This document shows positions 12,401 through 22,540 of a stretch of DNA of 64,000 bases, one piece after another. The notes under the pieces are model-generated. The model made no database searches, was not told where the DNA came from, and worked only from the letters and a program-made list of their open reading frames with translations. This DNA is from Sthenelais limicola (Eukaryota; Annelida; Polychaeta; Phyllodocida; Sigalionidae). How positions within the stretch are numbered: position 1 is the first letter of the stretch; each line of letters starts with the position of its first letter. Made by a program: the position numbers and the translations under genes. The stretch spans positions 37,695,744 to 37,759,743 of the forward strand of contig OW804096.1 in the NCBI GenBank assembly GCA_942159475.1, read 5' to 3'.

Positions 12401-14532
12401 GTCAAATTGGTACTCTGAAAAACATCGAAGATTTGATCATAAGCGTAAGTAGTCCACGGGAGGGAATTTTTGAATCGCACTACTGTAGCAGTTTCATGAC
12501 GTCATGCGGACATGTCACGCAAAACTCCCATAGCCCCACCATTGCGGAGATAAATAATCTCTGTTTGTTCATCGATCATATAGTTTTATGAATTCTAACT
12601 TACATAATTATATCCATCTTTAGAGGCAAACGATTTCAACTATGGTCTCCATAATCATTAAACCTTTACTGGGGCGATGTATAGAGTGATTATTTAATGC
12701 CCCAATGCTAACTCTATGGAAATTGTTTACTTCCGGTCCACACATCGGTACAACTACACGACTAATTTTTGTTATTTTGCGCCCTACCGCCATGACACTT
12801 ACGCGCCCTATTCAAAGGTTCATTTATTTCACACAAAAACACACGTTCATAAATTTATGACAGTCACACTTCTGACCTCATGCTCCTTTTTTTGTTTTAA
12901 AGAGGATAATATAAAGATACCAAAATATGTGAGTATCTAACGTGTGTATAAGAGCTACCAAAGAATCCTTATGACTTTATGTATGTAAGGAAAAGTTTTA
13001 TTTCCAGATTTATATACAGTTACAATATTGTTAAAAGTTTCAGGAAAAAGAATAATAATCCCTCTTTGAATTAACATAGGTCTTCCTGGATTTCCTTTCC
13101 TTTTACAGTCCGTTTTTTGGTTTCTTTTCTGAAAAGCTCACTGTCCGTTTTATTGTTTATCCTACGTTCTCATGTAAATTAACATCCATACCATTACAAT
13201 AATAACAATGATAATAATACTTTCAACGGTACAACTCTTATAACTAATATTTCTGTATCATTTAATTCCTTTTAACAATCTTCTCTACTCTCCTTATTTC
13301 ACATAACGCTATTAACTTTATAGAAAAGATGTTTTAGTAAATGTAACACTTTAGTGATTGCCTTGGACCGTCCAGGGCCAGGACCAGGACCTTATAATAA
13401 GGCAGTGACTAACAAGATTAATAACCTAAATGTCGGCCATTAATACTACAATCATTTTAATTCAATGTGTATGTTTATCAGGGTCAGATTTTCAGAAAAT
13501 GCACACTCTACAGTTCTACACATCTCTGATATTCTGCTAAATTAGAGCGAAAATTGATAAATACTATGTATATCTGAGTATATTCTGTATTGTATTCATT
13601 CAATAAATCAGTCTGGTTATGTTGAACTGTATTTTGAACCTGATTTCCGTCTTAGATTTGGGTTATTTGAAAGAATTGGTGAAGGCCAATTGTAAGTTTT
13701 CTGAATATCTGACCCATTAAAAGAAAAACATCACTTCTCATCAACTTTTCATTCAACAATGCTGTATACGTATGGCAGGGCCTTCAAATAATATTTATTT
13801 TAACAATAGCCCCCATTTATTGAACACTTTTGTCATAGGAAAAGAAATGTATATTCAAGGTTACACATCACTTTTCATCCACTCTCATTCAACAAAGAAC
13901 ATGTAAAGTAATTTATGAAATTTTAAATGATATGATAGAACGTCCACCGAAGTAGTATACAAGGACATAATAGGTTAAATTCTGGAACATTGGAATTAGA
14001 AGAAAATGCCACTCAATTCAATAAATTATTTATTTGCATCGGTATACGAAAAGGAGGGAGACATACATCTGAAAGATGATTTCCAGGTCTTCTAGTATGT
14101 TGCTAGACAAGATTAAGACTTTGTACAATTAAAAAAGAATAAATTTATATGAGTCAGAAGTTAGACACAGCAGTGGACGGAAAACCATGGAATTCAGCAA
14201 TGAATATATACCTGTGAGTTCAAGTTTAAAACTGATTTGCGAAATGACTATGTATCTTCATTGTACTTGACTACTCGTGAAGTGATTTGATTTATCGACT
14301 TGCTGTATAAACATTCCAAATAAAAAAATGTTTCACCCTCATAACAAAATTTATCTTGCATTAATATACATCGCGAAAATTATGATATGAATATTTATTT
14401 TAGGAATAATAGATAATAATTATAATAACAAAATTAATAAATCACTACTCACCCAGAAAGCTTGGTACTGAGAGTCATCCCCACAAAATCCCGGCCAGTA
14501 AATATCACCGTAATCCATCTTTGATGCATCCA
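321..14532 (-). CDS. ABCC: ABCC/MRP-type ABC transporter, N-terminal part (partial gene, 7 exons seen)
   Basis: Minus-strand gene whose exons at 14453-14532, 12232-12414, 3593-3727, 2749-2889, 1964-2158, 1231-1292 and 321-461 all have AG/GT borders and matching phases. Joined, they give about 308 residues counted from the Met at 14518. The order matches TMD0 of the MRP1 (ABCC1) group: an N-terminal GFCGDDS stretch (residues 10-16), then ACFQHTVLLWVPC in the first membrane helix (about 37-49), further hydrophobic segments at about 84-100, 129-165 and 180-200, an acidic/basic linker with EKTPLLPEESS, the FLSRILFFWFG segment that starts TMD1 (about 249-259), and YKGYKRTLTYDDLWDI. Family knowledge: full-length ABCC proteins have two further TMD/NBD pairs and export organic anions and glutathione conjugates across the plasma membrane. 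No nucleotide-binding domain is present because the gene runs off the left edge. Which ABCC paralogue it is cannot be settled here. Confidence 0.86.
1231..1292 (-). CDS. ABCC: ABCC short exon with the FLSRI..FWF motif
   Basis: 62 bases: 20 codons plus two bases. It reads HKNPFDEISFLSRILFFWFG, matching the SFLSRITFWW segment at the start of TMD1 in ABCC proteins. The acceptor is TTTTTTGTAG and the donor GTAAGT. Its phase joins exactly to the exon at 321-461. Confidence 0.88.
1604..1905 (+). mobile_element. GTGATGTGT repeat family, copy with internal tandem array
   Basis: Starts TATGTGATGTGTCATAAAT and ends like copy 31166-31550 (TTAATCTCATCTTTTTAAAT, then AACTCAAAATTC). The centre (1627-1815) is a four-fold array of a ~50-bp unit with AAGACATCACAAATTACAAA. 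Ends 60 bases from an ABCC splice donor. Confidence 0.6.
1964..2158 (-). CDS. ABCC: ABCC exon, last TMD0 helix and start of the L0 linker
   Basis: 65 codons, phase 0. A hydrophobic segment (LLHYAFIIYVVAVVVMFL) is followed by a polar linker with EKTPLLPEESS, where MRP-type proteins leave TMD0. The donor is GTAAGG. Confidence 0.85.
2749..2889 (-). CDS. ABCC: ABCC exon, TMD0 helix with HTSGILFSFWLL
   Basis: 47 codons, phase 0. The HTSGILFSFWLLLTI motif corresponds to the QSSGIMLTFWL stretch of MRP1. The donor is GTAAGT; the acceptor is CTGATTTCAG. Confidence 0.85.
2912..3275 (+). mobile_element. GTGATGTGT repeat family, copy lacking its right end
   Basis: GTGATGTGTCACAGGAAAAT start, internal CTGATCTCATCTTTTCAAAT, right terminal repeat lost. 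Confidence 0.7.
3593..3727 (-). CDS. ABCC: ABCC exon, TMD0 helix
   Basis: 45 codons, phase 0 at both ends. It encodes FLAIVLVVLSLLELIEVLAR followed by a loop and a second hydrophobic stretch ending AAIIKTCTL. The donor is GTGAGT. A second TAG seven bases downstream could also serve as acceptor but would break the frame. Confidence 0.78.
3985..4445 (-). pseudogene. 3' end of a non-LTR retrotransposon
   Basis: Minus-strand reading gives ALKKLQTLQNSAVRIILKL followed by DKYTNIQKS (about 4320-4400), the usual post-RT segment. Some 300 bases of 3' UTR end at GCTGAATAAAACATG (about 3990-4005). A related 3' end occurs at about 55150-55290. Confidence 0.65.
4446..5249. other. ABCC intron DNA, nothing recognised
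   Basis: Between two retroelement fragments; short open frames only, no motif. Confidence 0.5.
5250..6934 (-). pseudogene. CR1-like retrotransposon, RT part, decayed
   Basis: Three adjoining frames give a continuous relative of the 902-codon ORF: VKVRPSWYKDELVIMSKQRD, then GILMLPTKILKPCL (about 6350), NYRPISAIQFLAKVLEKVL, YGFRQGKSITDAHY, LDFRKAFDTVNHS (about 5980), GVPQGTSLGPLLFLAYINDL and LFADDVIIY (about 5730). Frames break near 6300 and 5900. Homology fades below about 5250, before the WNSLP region. It is separated from its 5' part (8241 upward) by an inserted element on the other strand. Confidence 0.88.
6935..8238 (+). mobile_element. 5'-truncated non-LTR retrotransposon inserted in another, plus strand
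   Basis: Starts inside an RT domain (TVNGLKSKECVITYGVPQGT at about 6945-6995). It continues after a frameshift as INDLYSVVKHADIQ, then NADDTVIYY (the catalytic block, with NADD for FADD), WCSRNKLSLNTSKC, then DYCDFIYDSAPKALLQKLQ (7480-7530) and an end at about 7884. A 3' UTR of some 350 bases follows, with AATAAA at 8210 and an (AAATTG)n tail ending near 8238. Interrupts the minus-strand element between SPVK and the VRPSWY region. Confidence 0.85.
8241..8530 (-). pseudogene. 5' fragment of the split minus-strand CR1-like element
   Basis: Encodes FSDQIRVYIMRLIAFKARSL and WREFYDLRDVDACWKIV..MSPVK, aligning with residues about 227-302 of the 902-codon ORF. The endonuclease SDH motif reads SDQ here. 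Belongs with 5250-6934; upstream identity is lost near 8530. Confidence 0.75.
8540..9670. other. ABCC intron DNA, nothing recognised
   Basis: Contains a CTCTCGCC/TCTCATC-rich stretch (8755-8840), otherwise unremarkable AT-rich sequence. Confidence 0.5.
9680..10500 (+). repeat. Dispersed repeat, copy 1
   Basis: Shares its left edge (TTGCATGTGCCACTGCACAT, TTACAGTGCAT, ATGATCTATGAAAACCAAA) and right edge (GTGAATCAAGAT..ATGGCGG) with 20580-21525. The middle holds a ~125-bp unit twice (AAAAATGGATGCTG..GCCCATCATTTAATGACTT). Confidence 0.6.
10622..11600 (-). pseudogene. Decayed non-LTR retrotransposon with ATTCA-repeat tail
   Basis: Minus-strand pieces: QYSFRSGRSVQQAHADF (about 11440-11510), then WCRENKILINTDKC and LEYKYLGFILDETLSLKPY (about 11160-11330), then MDYCDLIYNSCPKTLLDKL (about 10980-11050). 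The 3' end carries AATAAACG and a short (TTCAA)n tail at 10625-10645. The catalytic block is missing, so an internal deletion is likely. Confidence 0.75.
11990..12212 (+). mobile_element. GGGTCAG MITE, copy 1 (next to ABCC exon)
   Basis: Begins GGGTCAGATTTTCAGAAAAT and ends as its inverse with GACCC; internal TAAATATTAGG..TATTCATTCAATAAATC. It lies 13 bases past the 5' splice hexamer of the ABCC exon at 12232-12414, inside the intron. Confidence 0.88.
12232..12414 (-). CDS. ABCC: ABCC exon, first TMD0 helices
   Basis: 61 codons between a TTTTTCAG acceptor and a GTAAGC donor, both phase 0. It contains ACFQHTVLLWVPCAWLW, the best match in the window to MRP1-type TMD0. A 223-bp MITE starts 13 bases past the donor hexamer, so the open frame running on to 12115 is MITE sequence. 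Confidence 0.9.
13481..13715 (+). mobile_element. GGGTCAG MITE, copy 2
   Basis: Same ends and interior as copy 1; flanks ATCA / ATTA (3 of 4 match). Confidence 0.9.
14453..14532 (-). CDS. ABCC: ABCC exon with the conserved N-terminal FCG motif
   Basis: Encodes (VDASK)MDYGDIYWPGFCGDDS and ends QAFW before a GTGAGT donor in phase 0. The acceptor TTTCCTCAAG lies at the upper end. If there is no upstream exon, translation would start at the Met at 14518. Confidence 0.8.
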
Positions 14533-14599
14533 CTTGAGGAAATATAAAAGAACAACTATGAGACGGTTGTCTTGAATTAAAGAGCTGTCTAATCATCTA

Positions 14600-15075
14600 A
14601 TTCCCCAAAATGCGATGCTACTATGCTAGGCTCAGAGTTGAGAGAGCCCCTCCAAACTGAGGAAAATCTTCTCGCTCCAAATCGCGAAATGCCTTTTTAA
14701 TCCTATTAGGACACCTAATGGACACCTAGAACGCAGCCATTAGCCATTAGGCATCCAATCACTGACATACCACTTTCATCTGATCTGAAAGGCTGTGGGC
14801 CTTGACTGAATATGCGATAACCCCAAGGTTCCTATGTCAAAATGATCTCAACTGTGTATATAATATATATAGGACAGTGAAGGCAATATATGACAATAGC
14901 TGAACAAATTCAAGATGATAAATGGCACCTTAGTGTTTATCACTGAGTTGTGTAATCCTATAATCCTAATTGCAGGGCCGAATCCTCAATTTCCGAGTAT
15001 AATTATATGTGCTTGAAAGTTGATGCCTATAAAAGAAGTGCAGTCAAAGTTTCAAATGGATGTCTGTTTTGCTCC
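14600..15075 (+). repeat. Longer duplicated block (with 24300-25545)
   Basis: After the CTAGG MITE both loci continue with ATAACCCCAAGGTTCC, GGACAGTGAAG, GAACAAATTCAAGATGATAA, GCCGAATCCTC and CAAATGGATGTCTGTTT. The second locus is longer because a TTAA element and a GGGTCAG MITE were inserted. Confidence 0.7.
14626..14805 (+). mobile_element. CTAGG-ended MITE, copy a
   Basis: Starts CTAGGCTCAGAGTTGAGAGAG and ends CTGTGGGCCTTG. The interior carries the ACATACCA..CATCTGATCTGA stretch shared by the family. Confidence 0.7.
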
Positions 15076-15139
15076 TCTGTCAAGGCATGCCGGCATTGGG
15101 CATAATCACAAACATGTGTACCATTGCACATTTGTATAA

Positions 15140-15374
15140 GGGTCAGATTTTCAGAAAATGTACAATTGGCAGCTCTAGACATTTAGGAAATACTGCTAAA
15201 TTAGGCTGACAAATGATAAATACCGGGTATATCTGAGTATATTTAGTATCACGTTGATTTAAAGTATCTGTTTTGCTATGTTAAACTACATTTTGAAGCT
15301 CATCTTTGTCTTAAATGTGGGTTATTTGAGAGGATTGGAGTGGGTGAATTGTACATTTTCTGAAAATATGACCC
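15140..15374 (+). mobile_element. GGGTCAG MITE, copy 3
   Basis: Terminal inverted repeats intact; perfect 4-bp flank ATAA / ATAA. Interior belongs to the second subfamily (GATTTAAAGTATCTG). Confidence 0.93.
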
Positions 15375-16174
15375 ATAAAGTAGCTATTTAAATGTGGATA
15401 TATAGGGGAAAACACAGTAAGTCCTTTCCTAAATCGGCTTTTATTATAGAAATATTGACATTGCGTCTTTTCATGTGAAATGTTTAAAAATTATATAGGC
15501 CTCAAATAAATAGTAATGAAATAAAAATGAAAACAAAAGATTAGTGAATGTGCGTGTCTGATCCAACGCGTTCCGGCGTATGTGAGCCTTCGTCCTGTGT
15601 GCCTGGTCTAAAAACATGTTTGCCTAATTGTCAGACTTAAGTAAAAACACAGAAATAGAGTATAGACTTATCTAGTTCTGTGGTAAAAAGCAGCATAATA
15701 GTCAAGAAGAAATGCCTGTATCAGGGATGTAGGAAGCAATTTAAACATGGGGGGGCCAACTTTGTCCCACAAAGTGAAATTGTATATCCATATGGATACA
15801 ACTAGAAGTTGATTTGGGAATAGTTTTCCTATGACACAAGGTCTAAGATTGTGTGTTATCGCAAGTGGCATGTTTGTATTTCAAATTTATACCTCTATTA
15901 CCCTGTATGGCTGTTTTAGTGATGAAATTTACTCATTGGTTGTCCACTTCATTTTCAAGTCATTTTATACTTTAATGTCACTAATATCTTCATATCTTGG
16001 GCTCACTTTTCTTTTAAACTCAAACATTTAGTTATTGATGTCATTCCTTCATTGGGGAAAGAATTAGAGATGCTAAGATCAAATTAAGCAAGAAAAGTGA
16101 GTTAAATGAGATTCTGGGGTATTAGGGTATCTAGACCAGACTGTCCAGAGGCATGGCTGGCGGTCCTAACACTC

Positions 16175-17554
16175 TAGGTCCAAACCCTCAGAAGGCTGTT
16201 GCACAATGCCTGTTCGTTGCAAATTTGTGCCTGTTTTTAGCCTTTCTGTTGCTCATTGAAATTTGTAGAAATCCCCGCTTGTTCTTTGTGCAACAAACGA
16301 GAACCTGTTACACAACCAAATCATAGATGCTCGTTTGTTGGGATAAATGATCCCATTCATTATTTGATTAATTTAATCGTTGATACTAAAATAAACAATG
16401 ATTCTGTATCAAACCTAGACCTCAGTCATATATATATGTTGAAGCTGAAGTGCAAGAAGTTTTGCTTATAAACATTTAAGAATATGATGCCTGCTTGAGG
16501 CCTATTCTTTGATGCTCATTGACAGACTTAGAATGACTATTAAATGTCAGAAGCTAGGTTAGAATATCCCCTATAAATGACATCAATCCATGGAATAAGT
16601 TTTAACTGGGTACACACCTTCTTGTAGGGTACACCCGGGAACAAGCAGACATATGAAATGTGCATCAGTGGGTTAATTGTAGACATTCCTGCTTGTTTGT
16701 GGGGACTTAGACAAATTTCAAGGCAAGAATTCTGTTGCACAATAAAAGTTTCAGACATTCAGGGTTATCCTAAGTCTATTTGTACCTAATTTGAAGGTCC
16801 CTGAAATTTATTCCTTGATATATACCATTTCTTAATGAGTAAAAAATGATATATCAAAGGTTTTACACATTAATTTATCATTTTTTTTATGTTTTGGATA
16901 TTTGTGGCTATGAGACTTGCATGGTAAATTTGTTGATCTGCCATAGTCTATATATGTGGGTGGTCTGTCAATCAAACCTCTCTTAAGTGTCCTTTATTAA
17001 CTGCGTATACATATAGAAGGGTGCATTCATCCTAATATAGAGGCACTGTGTAAGACCAGTTATAGAAGTAGCCTAAGGCCCAATTATGCCCAATTATGCC
17101 CTCCCCGCAGACCCTGAGAAATTCAAAACAAACAACCAAACAGGTCAGCTAGGTTGGAATATCCCCTATGTATGACATCAGTCTATAGAATACCCAATTC
17201 TTTGACTGGGTCCACACCTTCTATATTTAGTGGAGTACACCTACAAGCGTGCTGAGTATAGTTAGGACCAGGCAATATGAAACAGTGGGCTAATTGTGGC
17301 TATTCCTGCTTATTCTTAGACCCCTATGAGGAAGTTATCCTGTTTGTTCATTGAATTTTGTTGTGCAACAGCCCTCAGATCAGATAAGAATGGTATGTCA
17401 GCCTACCTTGCTAATCTGTATCCCTGCCTAGAACTCTGTGTTTTAATGGGAATATAATGATATTTTGCAGTTTTAATGGTTTTATGAAGGCACTTAGTGG
17501 TTTGAGGTAAGAGGCTTTCCCTTTGCTGGAAGGGACTTTCTCAACTTGGGCCTA
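16175..17554 (-). mobile_element. CTAGG-ended MITE, copy b, split by an insertion
   Basis: Left part CTAGGTCCAAACCCTCAGA (16174-16192); right part from CCCTCAGATCAGATAAGAAT (17372) to TTGGGCCTAC. The intact copy at 34574-34778 gives the uninterrupted order. Confidence 0.82.
16193..17371. mobile_element. Inserted element with GCTGTTGCACAA ends and 8-bp target duplication
   Basis: About 1.18 kb inserted in a MITE and flanked on both sides by CCCTCAGA. Ends are AGGCTGTTGCACAA and TTGTGCAACAG, an inverted repeat offset by three bases. An 8-bp duplication suits the hAT superfamily (known). No transposase frame is visible, so it is non-autonomous. Inside, a segment at 16555-16745 recurs at 17150-17345 (AATATCCCCTAT..GACATCA..CTGGGT). 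Confidence 0.75.
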
Positions 17555-17559
17555 CACAG

Positions 17560-17880
17560 CTATGCTTGTGTTTATTTTCGGCGAAATTGGTTTTCGCATG
17601 GGCCACAACTTGTCTCTAGTTACAGAAGTTTACTAGCATTTTACATTACTGAGAGAGGGCATTCTCTATCTGGAGGAATTCTTTTTCAGCATTCAAAATT
17701 GTACATAAAGGTAAAATGGTGGGGGGGGGGGCCAAACCATACTCTGGCCCCCCCACTTTCATTGGTGGGGGGGCCATGGCCCCTGTGGCCCCCCTGGTTC
17801 CGACATCACTGCTGTATTGGCAATGGAATGCAACTAAAAACCTCAGGTATTGCCAACCCTAAAGATTGGGCTAATGAGTT
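17560..17880. other. G- and C-run block
   Basis: Poly-G and poly-C runs (17721-17795) around GGCCATGGCC. Looks like the decayed edge of a repeat; the 15745-15760 G-run is similar. Confidence 0.4.
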
Positions 17881-17883
17881 ATA

Positions 17884-18121
17884 GGGTGAGATCGTCAGAA
17901 AATGTACAATTCACTTTCACCAATCCGCTCAAATAACCTAAATTTAAGAGAAAAGTGACGTTCAAAATTCAGTTTAATACAATTAATGAGAGAGACATTT
18001 CTTATCAACACAAGCCAAAGATACGCTGATATACCCATTATTCATATTCTTTCAGTCTAATTTAGCAGAAGTTACCAAATTTGTAGAGCTGACGAATGTG
18101 CATTTTCTGAAAATCTGATCC
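17884..18121 (-). mobile_element. GGGTCAG MITE, copy 4
   Basis: Reverse orientation, ends slightly decayed (GGGTGAGATCGTC ... CTGATCC). Confidence 0.82.
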
Positions 18122-19270
18122 AATTATGTATAATGAATCTGAAGAAGCTTTCTTTTTTCTTTTATTAATATTTCATTTTCCATATTTACTTAATTCAAGT
18201 TAATGTAATACTGTATGACTGAGAATAACGTCCGATAGGAATAGAATAAACGCTTTAAACAACAAAGGAGAAAAGGCCGACATTGAGAGGCTGTACCGGC
18301 ATTCCCGAAATGAAGGTTATTAATCCTTTCAGTCTCTGCCTCAGGTGGTTATAGGAATAACCCCAAGACTTTCAAGGCAGTGACCAAAATACTGCCCTCG
18401 ACTTCGCCTTGAGATTGTGCACCAAACAATGCACCAGCAGCCCCTCAATTTTAAATTCTTTAAAACTTATAGTTTTGGTACATTTTCTTCCACCCTGACC
18501 CATGAGCCTTTTTGTGTGACGTCTGACCCACATGTATGTCATGTGTGTATATGCGAGGACAGGTCTAAGTAAACATGGATGCTGGCCATATAGCATTATG
18601 TGATTGATTGGCAGGGGTACTGGGGGGCGGATTGGGGGGGGGGGGAGACGGGTCACATCACCTTGTTGATTTTTGTTGTTGTTTTTTGTTTTTTGTTTTG
18701 TTTTTGCAAATGAATTTTATTTCCATTACACATCTATACACAGTAAGGAGACTTGGTTAAACAAAACATGGTCATCGGAAGTGAAATTCATTTAACTCAT
18801 CAGGGTAATTTTTTCTCCAAATATCCAGGGTGTCCATAAAAAACAGGGACAATTTCGTACAGGGATTAAAGAACAGAGCTTGAACTCTCTATCTTGAAGA
18901 AGCACAAGGTCTTCTTCCTTCCTATGTACAGTATATTTGCCTTATTATCATTCGACTATAACTCAAAGCTATGGGAATATCTAAAACATCACATACATTT
19001 AGATGGTCTGATAGTAGGTGATATAGCTCTCTCTCTATTTCTGTGAACAATACCACCTTCGTTATTGACTGAAGGTGGCTCACTCCTTATTCTTCATTTT
19101 CTTCTTACTTTTTTTTTAGAGAATGGCAATTGTACATTATATATAATTATCGTTTATTATTCTTTACATAATTGAATTGTCATGCGTTATATTAGATTAA
19201 CAATGCCCGATGTTGAGAGGCTGCTAGTGCCTTGTCCAGCTTCACCTCTGAGGTAAAGCTGAGGGATTAA

Positions 19271-19425
19271 GGGTGGTCTCCACTGGCTGCGGTAAGCTCT
19301 GCGGTGAGCCTTGCGATGGTGCTGTGGTGGTGAGAAGTGGCGAGGTCACTCCTCTCCACCTACAGAACCAGCACAAACCATCGCAAGGCTTACGCAGAGC
19401 TTACCGCAGCCAGTGAAGACCACCC
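19271..19425. mobile_element. Palindromic MITE in a TTAA-like site
   Basis: 155 bp with about 50-bp arms: GGGTGGTCTCCACTGGCTGC at one end and its inverse at the other, flanked by TTAA and TTTA. TTAA duplications are known for piggyBac and Kolobok. Confidence 0.82.
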
Positions 19426-20109
19426 TTTAGACACCAAAATTAGACCAGATCTCCTTGTAACTTTATCTTGATTGGCCTATGCTGTAATTTAATTCTTGAA
19501 ATTGCAACGCATGAAAACAGCCATTTATATAAGCGTATGCATCTTTTGTAATTGATATGTTTAAAATTGCGGTCTATAAAACACAAGGTAGAAATATATG
19601 TATTTTTCTCAATTTTCAGTACAAACATTTGGATAAGTAAATGATTGTATTGTTATATCGGAAATAAAATAATTAAAATAGGCCTATATAAAAGAATAAA
19701 TGAAGGAATAAAGGAAAGAATAAATGAATATCGTTAATGGTTTCTAATTTCGTTCTCTCTCTCTCCCTCTCTTTATGAGAGACAGCTTAATTCTGCAATT
19801 CTTGTTTGCAAACAACATATTTTTATATTTGAAAAAAATATATAGCGATATTTCTGTCTGGACTTTTACTACTGAAGTAGTGAAATATGACCATTTCAAA
19901 AATATCATTTTTGCGACTTTTGACCCACTTGTCTGTGATAGATTATATTTGTACATGTACGTGTAAGTGTGACTGGTAGGCCTACTTGTAAATGATCTTC
20001 ATGATTTACCCCATTAAAATGTCATGTCCCTATTCACGATGAATTATACGGCCTTATGCTTTGACCGCTATTCTAAACAAATCTATTTCTAGATCTCAAA
20101 AGTGGGTAT

Positions 20110-20379
20110 GGGTCAGGGCATCAGAAAATATGCAATCGGCAGCTCTACACATTTAGTAAATTCTGCTAAATTTGAAAGGAAAGGGTATAAATACTGTATT
20201 TGAGTATATTTGGCGTTGCATTGATTAAAATTGGTTTGGTTATTTTGAAATATATTTCGAACATAATTCTTTTGTTATATTTATTCATATTATTTGGTTG
20301 AATTGTCTCGTTGGTTGAATTGTGGATATTTGAGAGAATTTGTGAAGGTGAATTGTACATTTTCTGCTGTCCCTACCCA
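20110..20379 (+). mobile_element. GGGTCAG MITE, copy 5, diverged
   Basis: Ends GGGTCAGGGCATCAGAAAAT and TTTCTGCTGTCCCTACCC; longer by about 30 bases, including a duplicated GGTTGAATTGT. Confidence 0.75.
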
Positions 20380-20579
20380 TGTTCTATTATTTGTGTATCA
20401 TTTGTAATCGATAAGTAAATATGTATTTATCTAAAGTTCTTTTATAATGTTATAAATCAGGATGACCAGAGAAAAGCTACCGAATAAACTGACTGAATAA
20501 ACAAAACATAAACTAAACTTCATAACTGGTTTTCTGGTTTTCTTCCAAACAAAGAGACACTAATCATTAACTCCAAATG

Positions 20580-21525
20580 ACCTTAAGACCGGTAACATAG
20601 GGAATTTGCATGTCTCACTGCGCATGTCTATTACAGTGCATGCTGGTATGGATTCAGCTAAAATGTGACATACAAATATTGAGAAAAAAAGATCTTTTCA
20701 CCAATATCATAACTTGTGTAAATGATCTATAAAAACCAAAGGCACGATGGGGATGCTGAAGTTTTATTTCATGGAAACATGTGAAACGCATGGATGCAAG
20801 TTTAAATGATACTGTTATGAGACATTACGTAACATTGCATAACCTCATCATATTTTTTAATCATTAAGTATCACCCCCGAGTTTATTCCTTTATTACCAG
20901 ATCATACCTTAACAAACCACTGTTCCTACCAATGACACGTATGTAAAAATGTTTTCTTTTCTTTAATCCTAGTGGTGTGCATTTTTACCAAGAGGGTTGC
21001 ATATTACAAGGTAGTGTTTTTCATTTTCTTCACAAATGTTAAAGGTCAAAAGGCTGTTGGTTGAAGCAGAAATTAGTATTAGGTCGTAATATCATAATCG
21101 ATGTAATCCTGGAATCTTCCCTATGGATCATTCTCACAAGGGTTTGACAAATTATCCTCCTGAATAATATAAAGGTACCTTCTTTAACGTAATGTGTTTC
21201 TACCTACAAGAAAGATGTTCAAAATGCAGTTTTCCTTTTTTAAAGCAGGTTCAAAATGCAGTTTTCTTTTTTCAAAAGCAGGTTCTTAGAAGCGGAAGAA
21301 AAGGGCTTTTGTATCTTAGGAAGTGTTAATCGCCCTAGTCAGAATGGATGGATTTGTTGAGAGACTGAACAAAGTTTGTCAAATAAAACAAAAAAACAAT
21401 ACCACTGTTAGATATTCAATGGTAAACACAACATAATTGTCTTTATCATTTACACTGACATACAACTCCCATACTTTCATGCGAATCAAGATGGTGGACA
21501 CGTAAATCTCTTATTGCCGGTGTTA
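20580..21525 (+). repeat. Dispersed repeat, copy 2
   Basis: Matches copy 1 at both edges but not in the middle, where a GGTTCAAAATGCAGTTTTC duplication lies at about 21215-21285. Probably a non-autonomous DNA element. Confidence 0.55.
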
Positions 21526-21536
21526 TGATGCTATGT

Positions 21537-21772
21537 GGGTCAAATTTTCAGAAAATGTACAATTGGCAGCTCTACATATTCAGTAATGTCTGCTAAATTA
21601 GGCTGAAAAAATTATGAATACCAGGCATATCTGAGAATGTCTGGTATCACATTGATTTAAGGTATCAGTTCTGTTATGTCAAACCGCATTTTGAGGCTCA
21701 CTTATGTCTTAAATGTGGGTTATTTGAGAGGATTGGTGAAGGTGAATTGTACATTTTCTGAAAATCTGACCC
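21537..21772 (+). mobile_element. GGGTCAG MITE, copy 6
   Basis: Perfect 4-bp flank ATGT / ATGT; second subfamily interior. Confidence 0.93.
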
Positions 21773-21789
21773 ATGTACACCGGGGGATC

Positions 21790-22540
21790 CACTGGTGTCA
21801 GATCGAAAAGTGACCCATGGGTCGATTTTCAGCAATCGAAAAATGACCCACCCCATCGAAAATTACCCCCCTCTGAATGTTATCATACCAAAGATATGAA
21901 CTAATGATATTATGAAAGGAGGGAGTCATTTTTCGATGACACACCAACTGTAGTGACAACATATATTATTGATATACTCTTCGAAGATGACAAATAAAAA
22001 ACATCTCACCTTATCTTATCTTATAAATTAATGACATCATGGAAGAAGGCAGTCACCTTTCGATAGTATACCAAAGATATAATTGAGACCACATACTATA
22101 TGAGGTATTACAGAATTCTATGATACCAAAGGTATGAAGTGATGATATTATGGACGTATGGACGTAGTGTATTTGACATACACTATGGTACCATATGTGT
22201 GTAACTTAAACTTGGCAGTTAATTGAAATAAAAGATAATTTATGTCGTCCCCTATCCCCTAACTGTCATTTCTACCATTAACACCTGGTGTAGTTGCTTG
22301 ATATTTATGAATCAATTAGAAAGGATTTGGATACATATTACCCAAATAGAGTGCCACCAATATTAGGTAAAGGTTCTCTTTATACACCACTGCATAAATG
22401 ACTGGGTCACATTTTGATGTCCTAAAAGATGGCCTAAAAACGGTCGAATTTCGTCGTCGTCACTTTTGGATGGGGTCATTTTTCGATACGGCACGATATG
22501 GGCTTTATTATCCTTTCTGATATGTCTGGAAGATTTGTGT
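21790..22540 (+). mobile_element. Repeat element I, copy without insertion
   Basis: Rich in GATCGAAAAGTGACCC-type inverted sequences at both edges (21800-21870; 22460-22495) and shares GTCGTCCCCTATCCCCTAAC..AATAGAGTGCCACCAATATT with the inverted copy at 32670-33935. Class unknown; no ORF. Confidence 0.6.
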
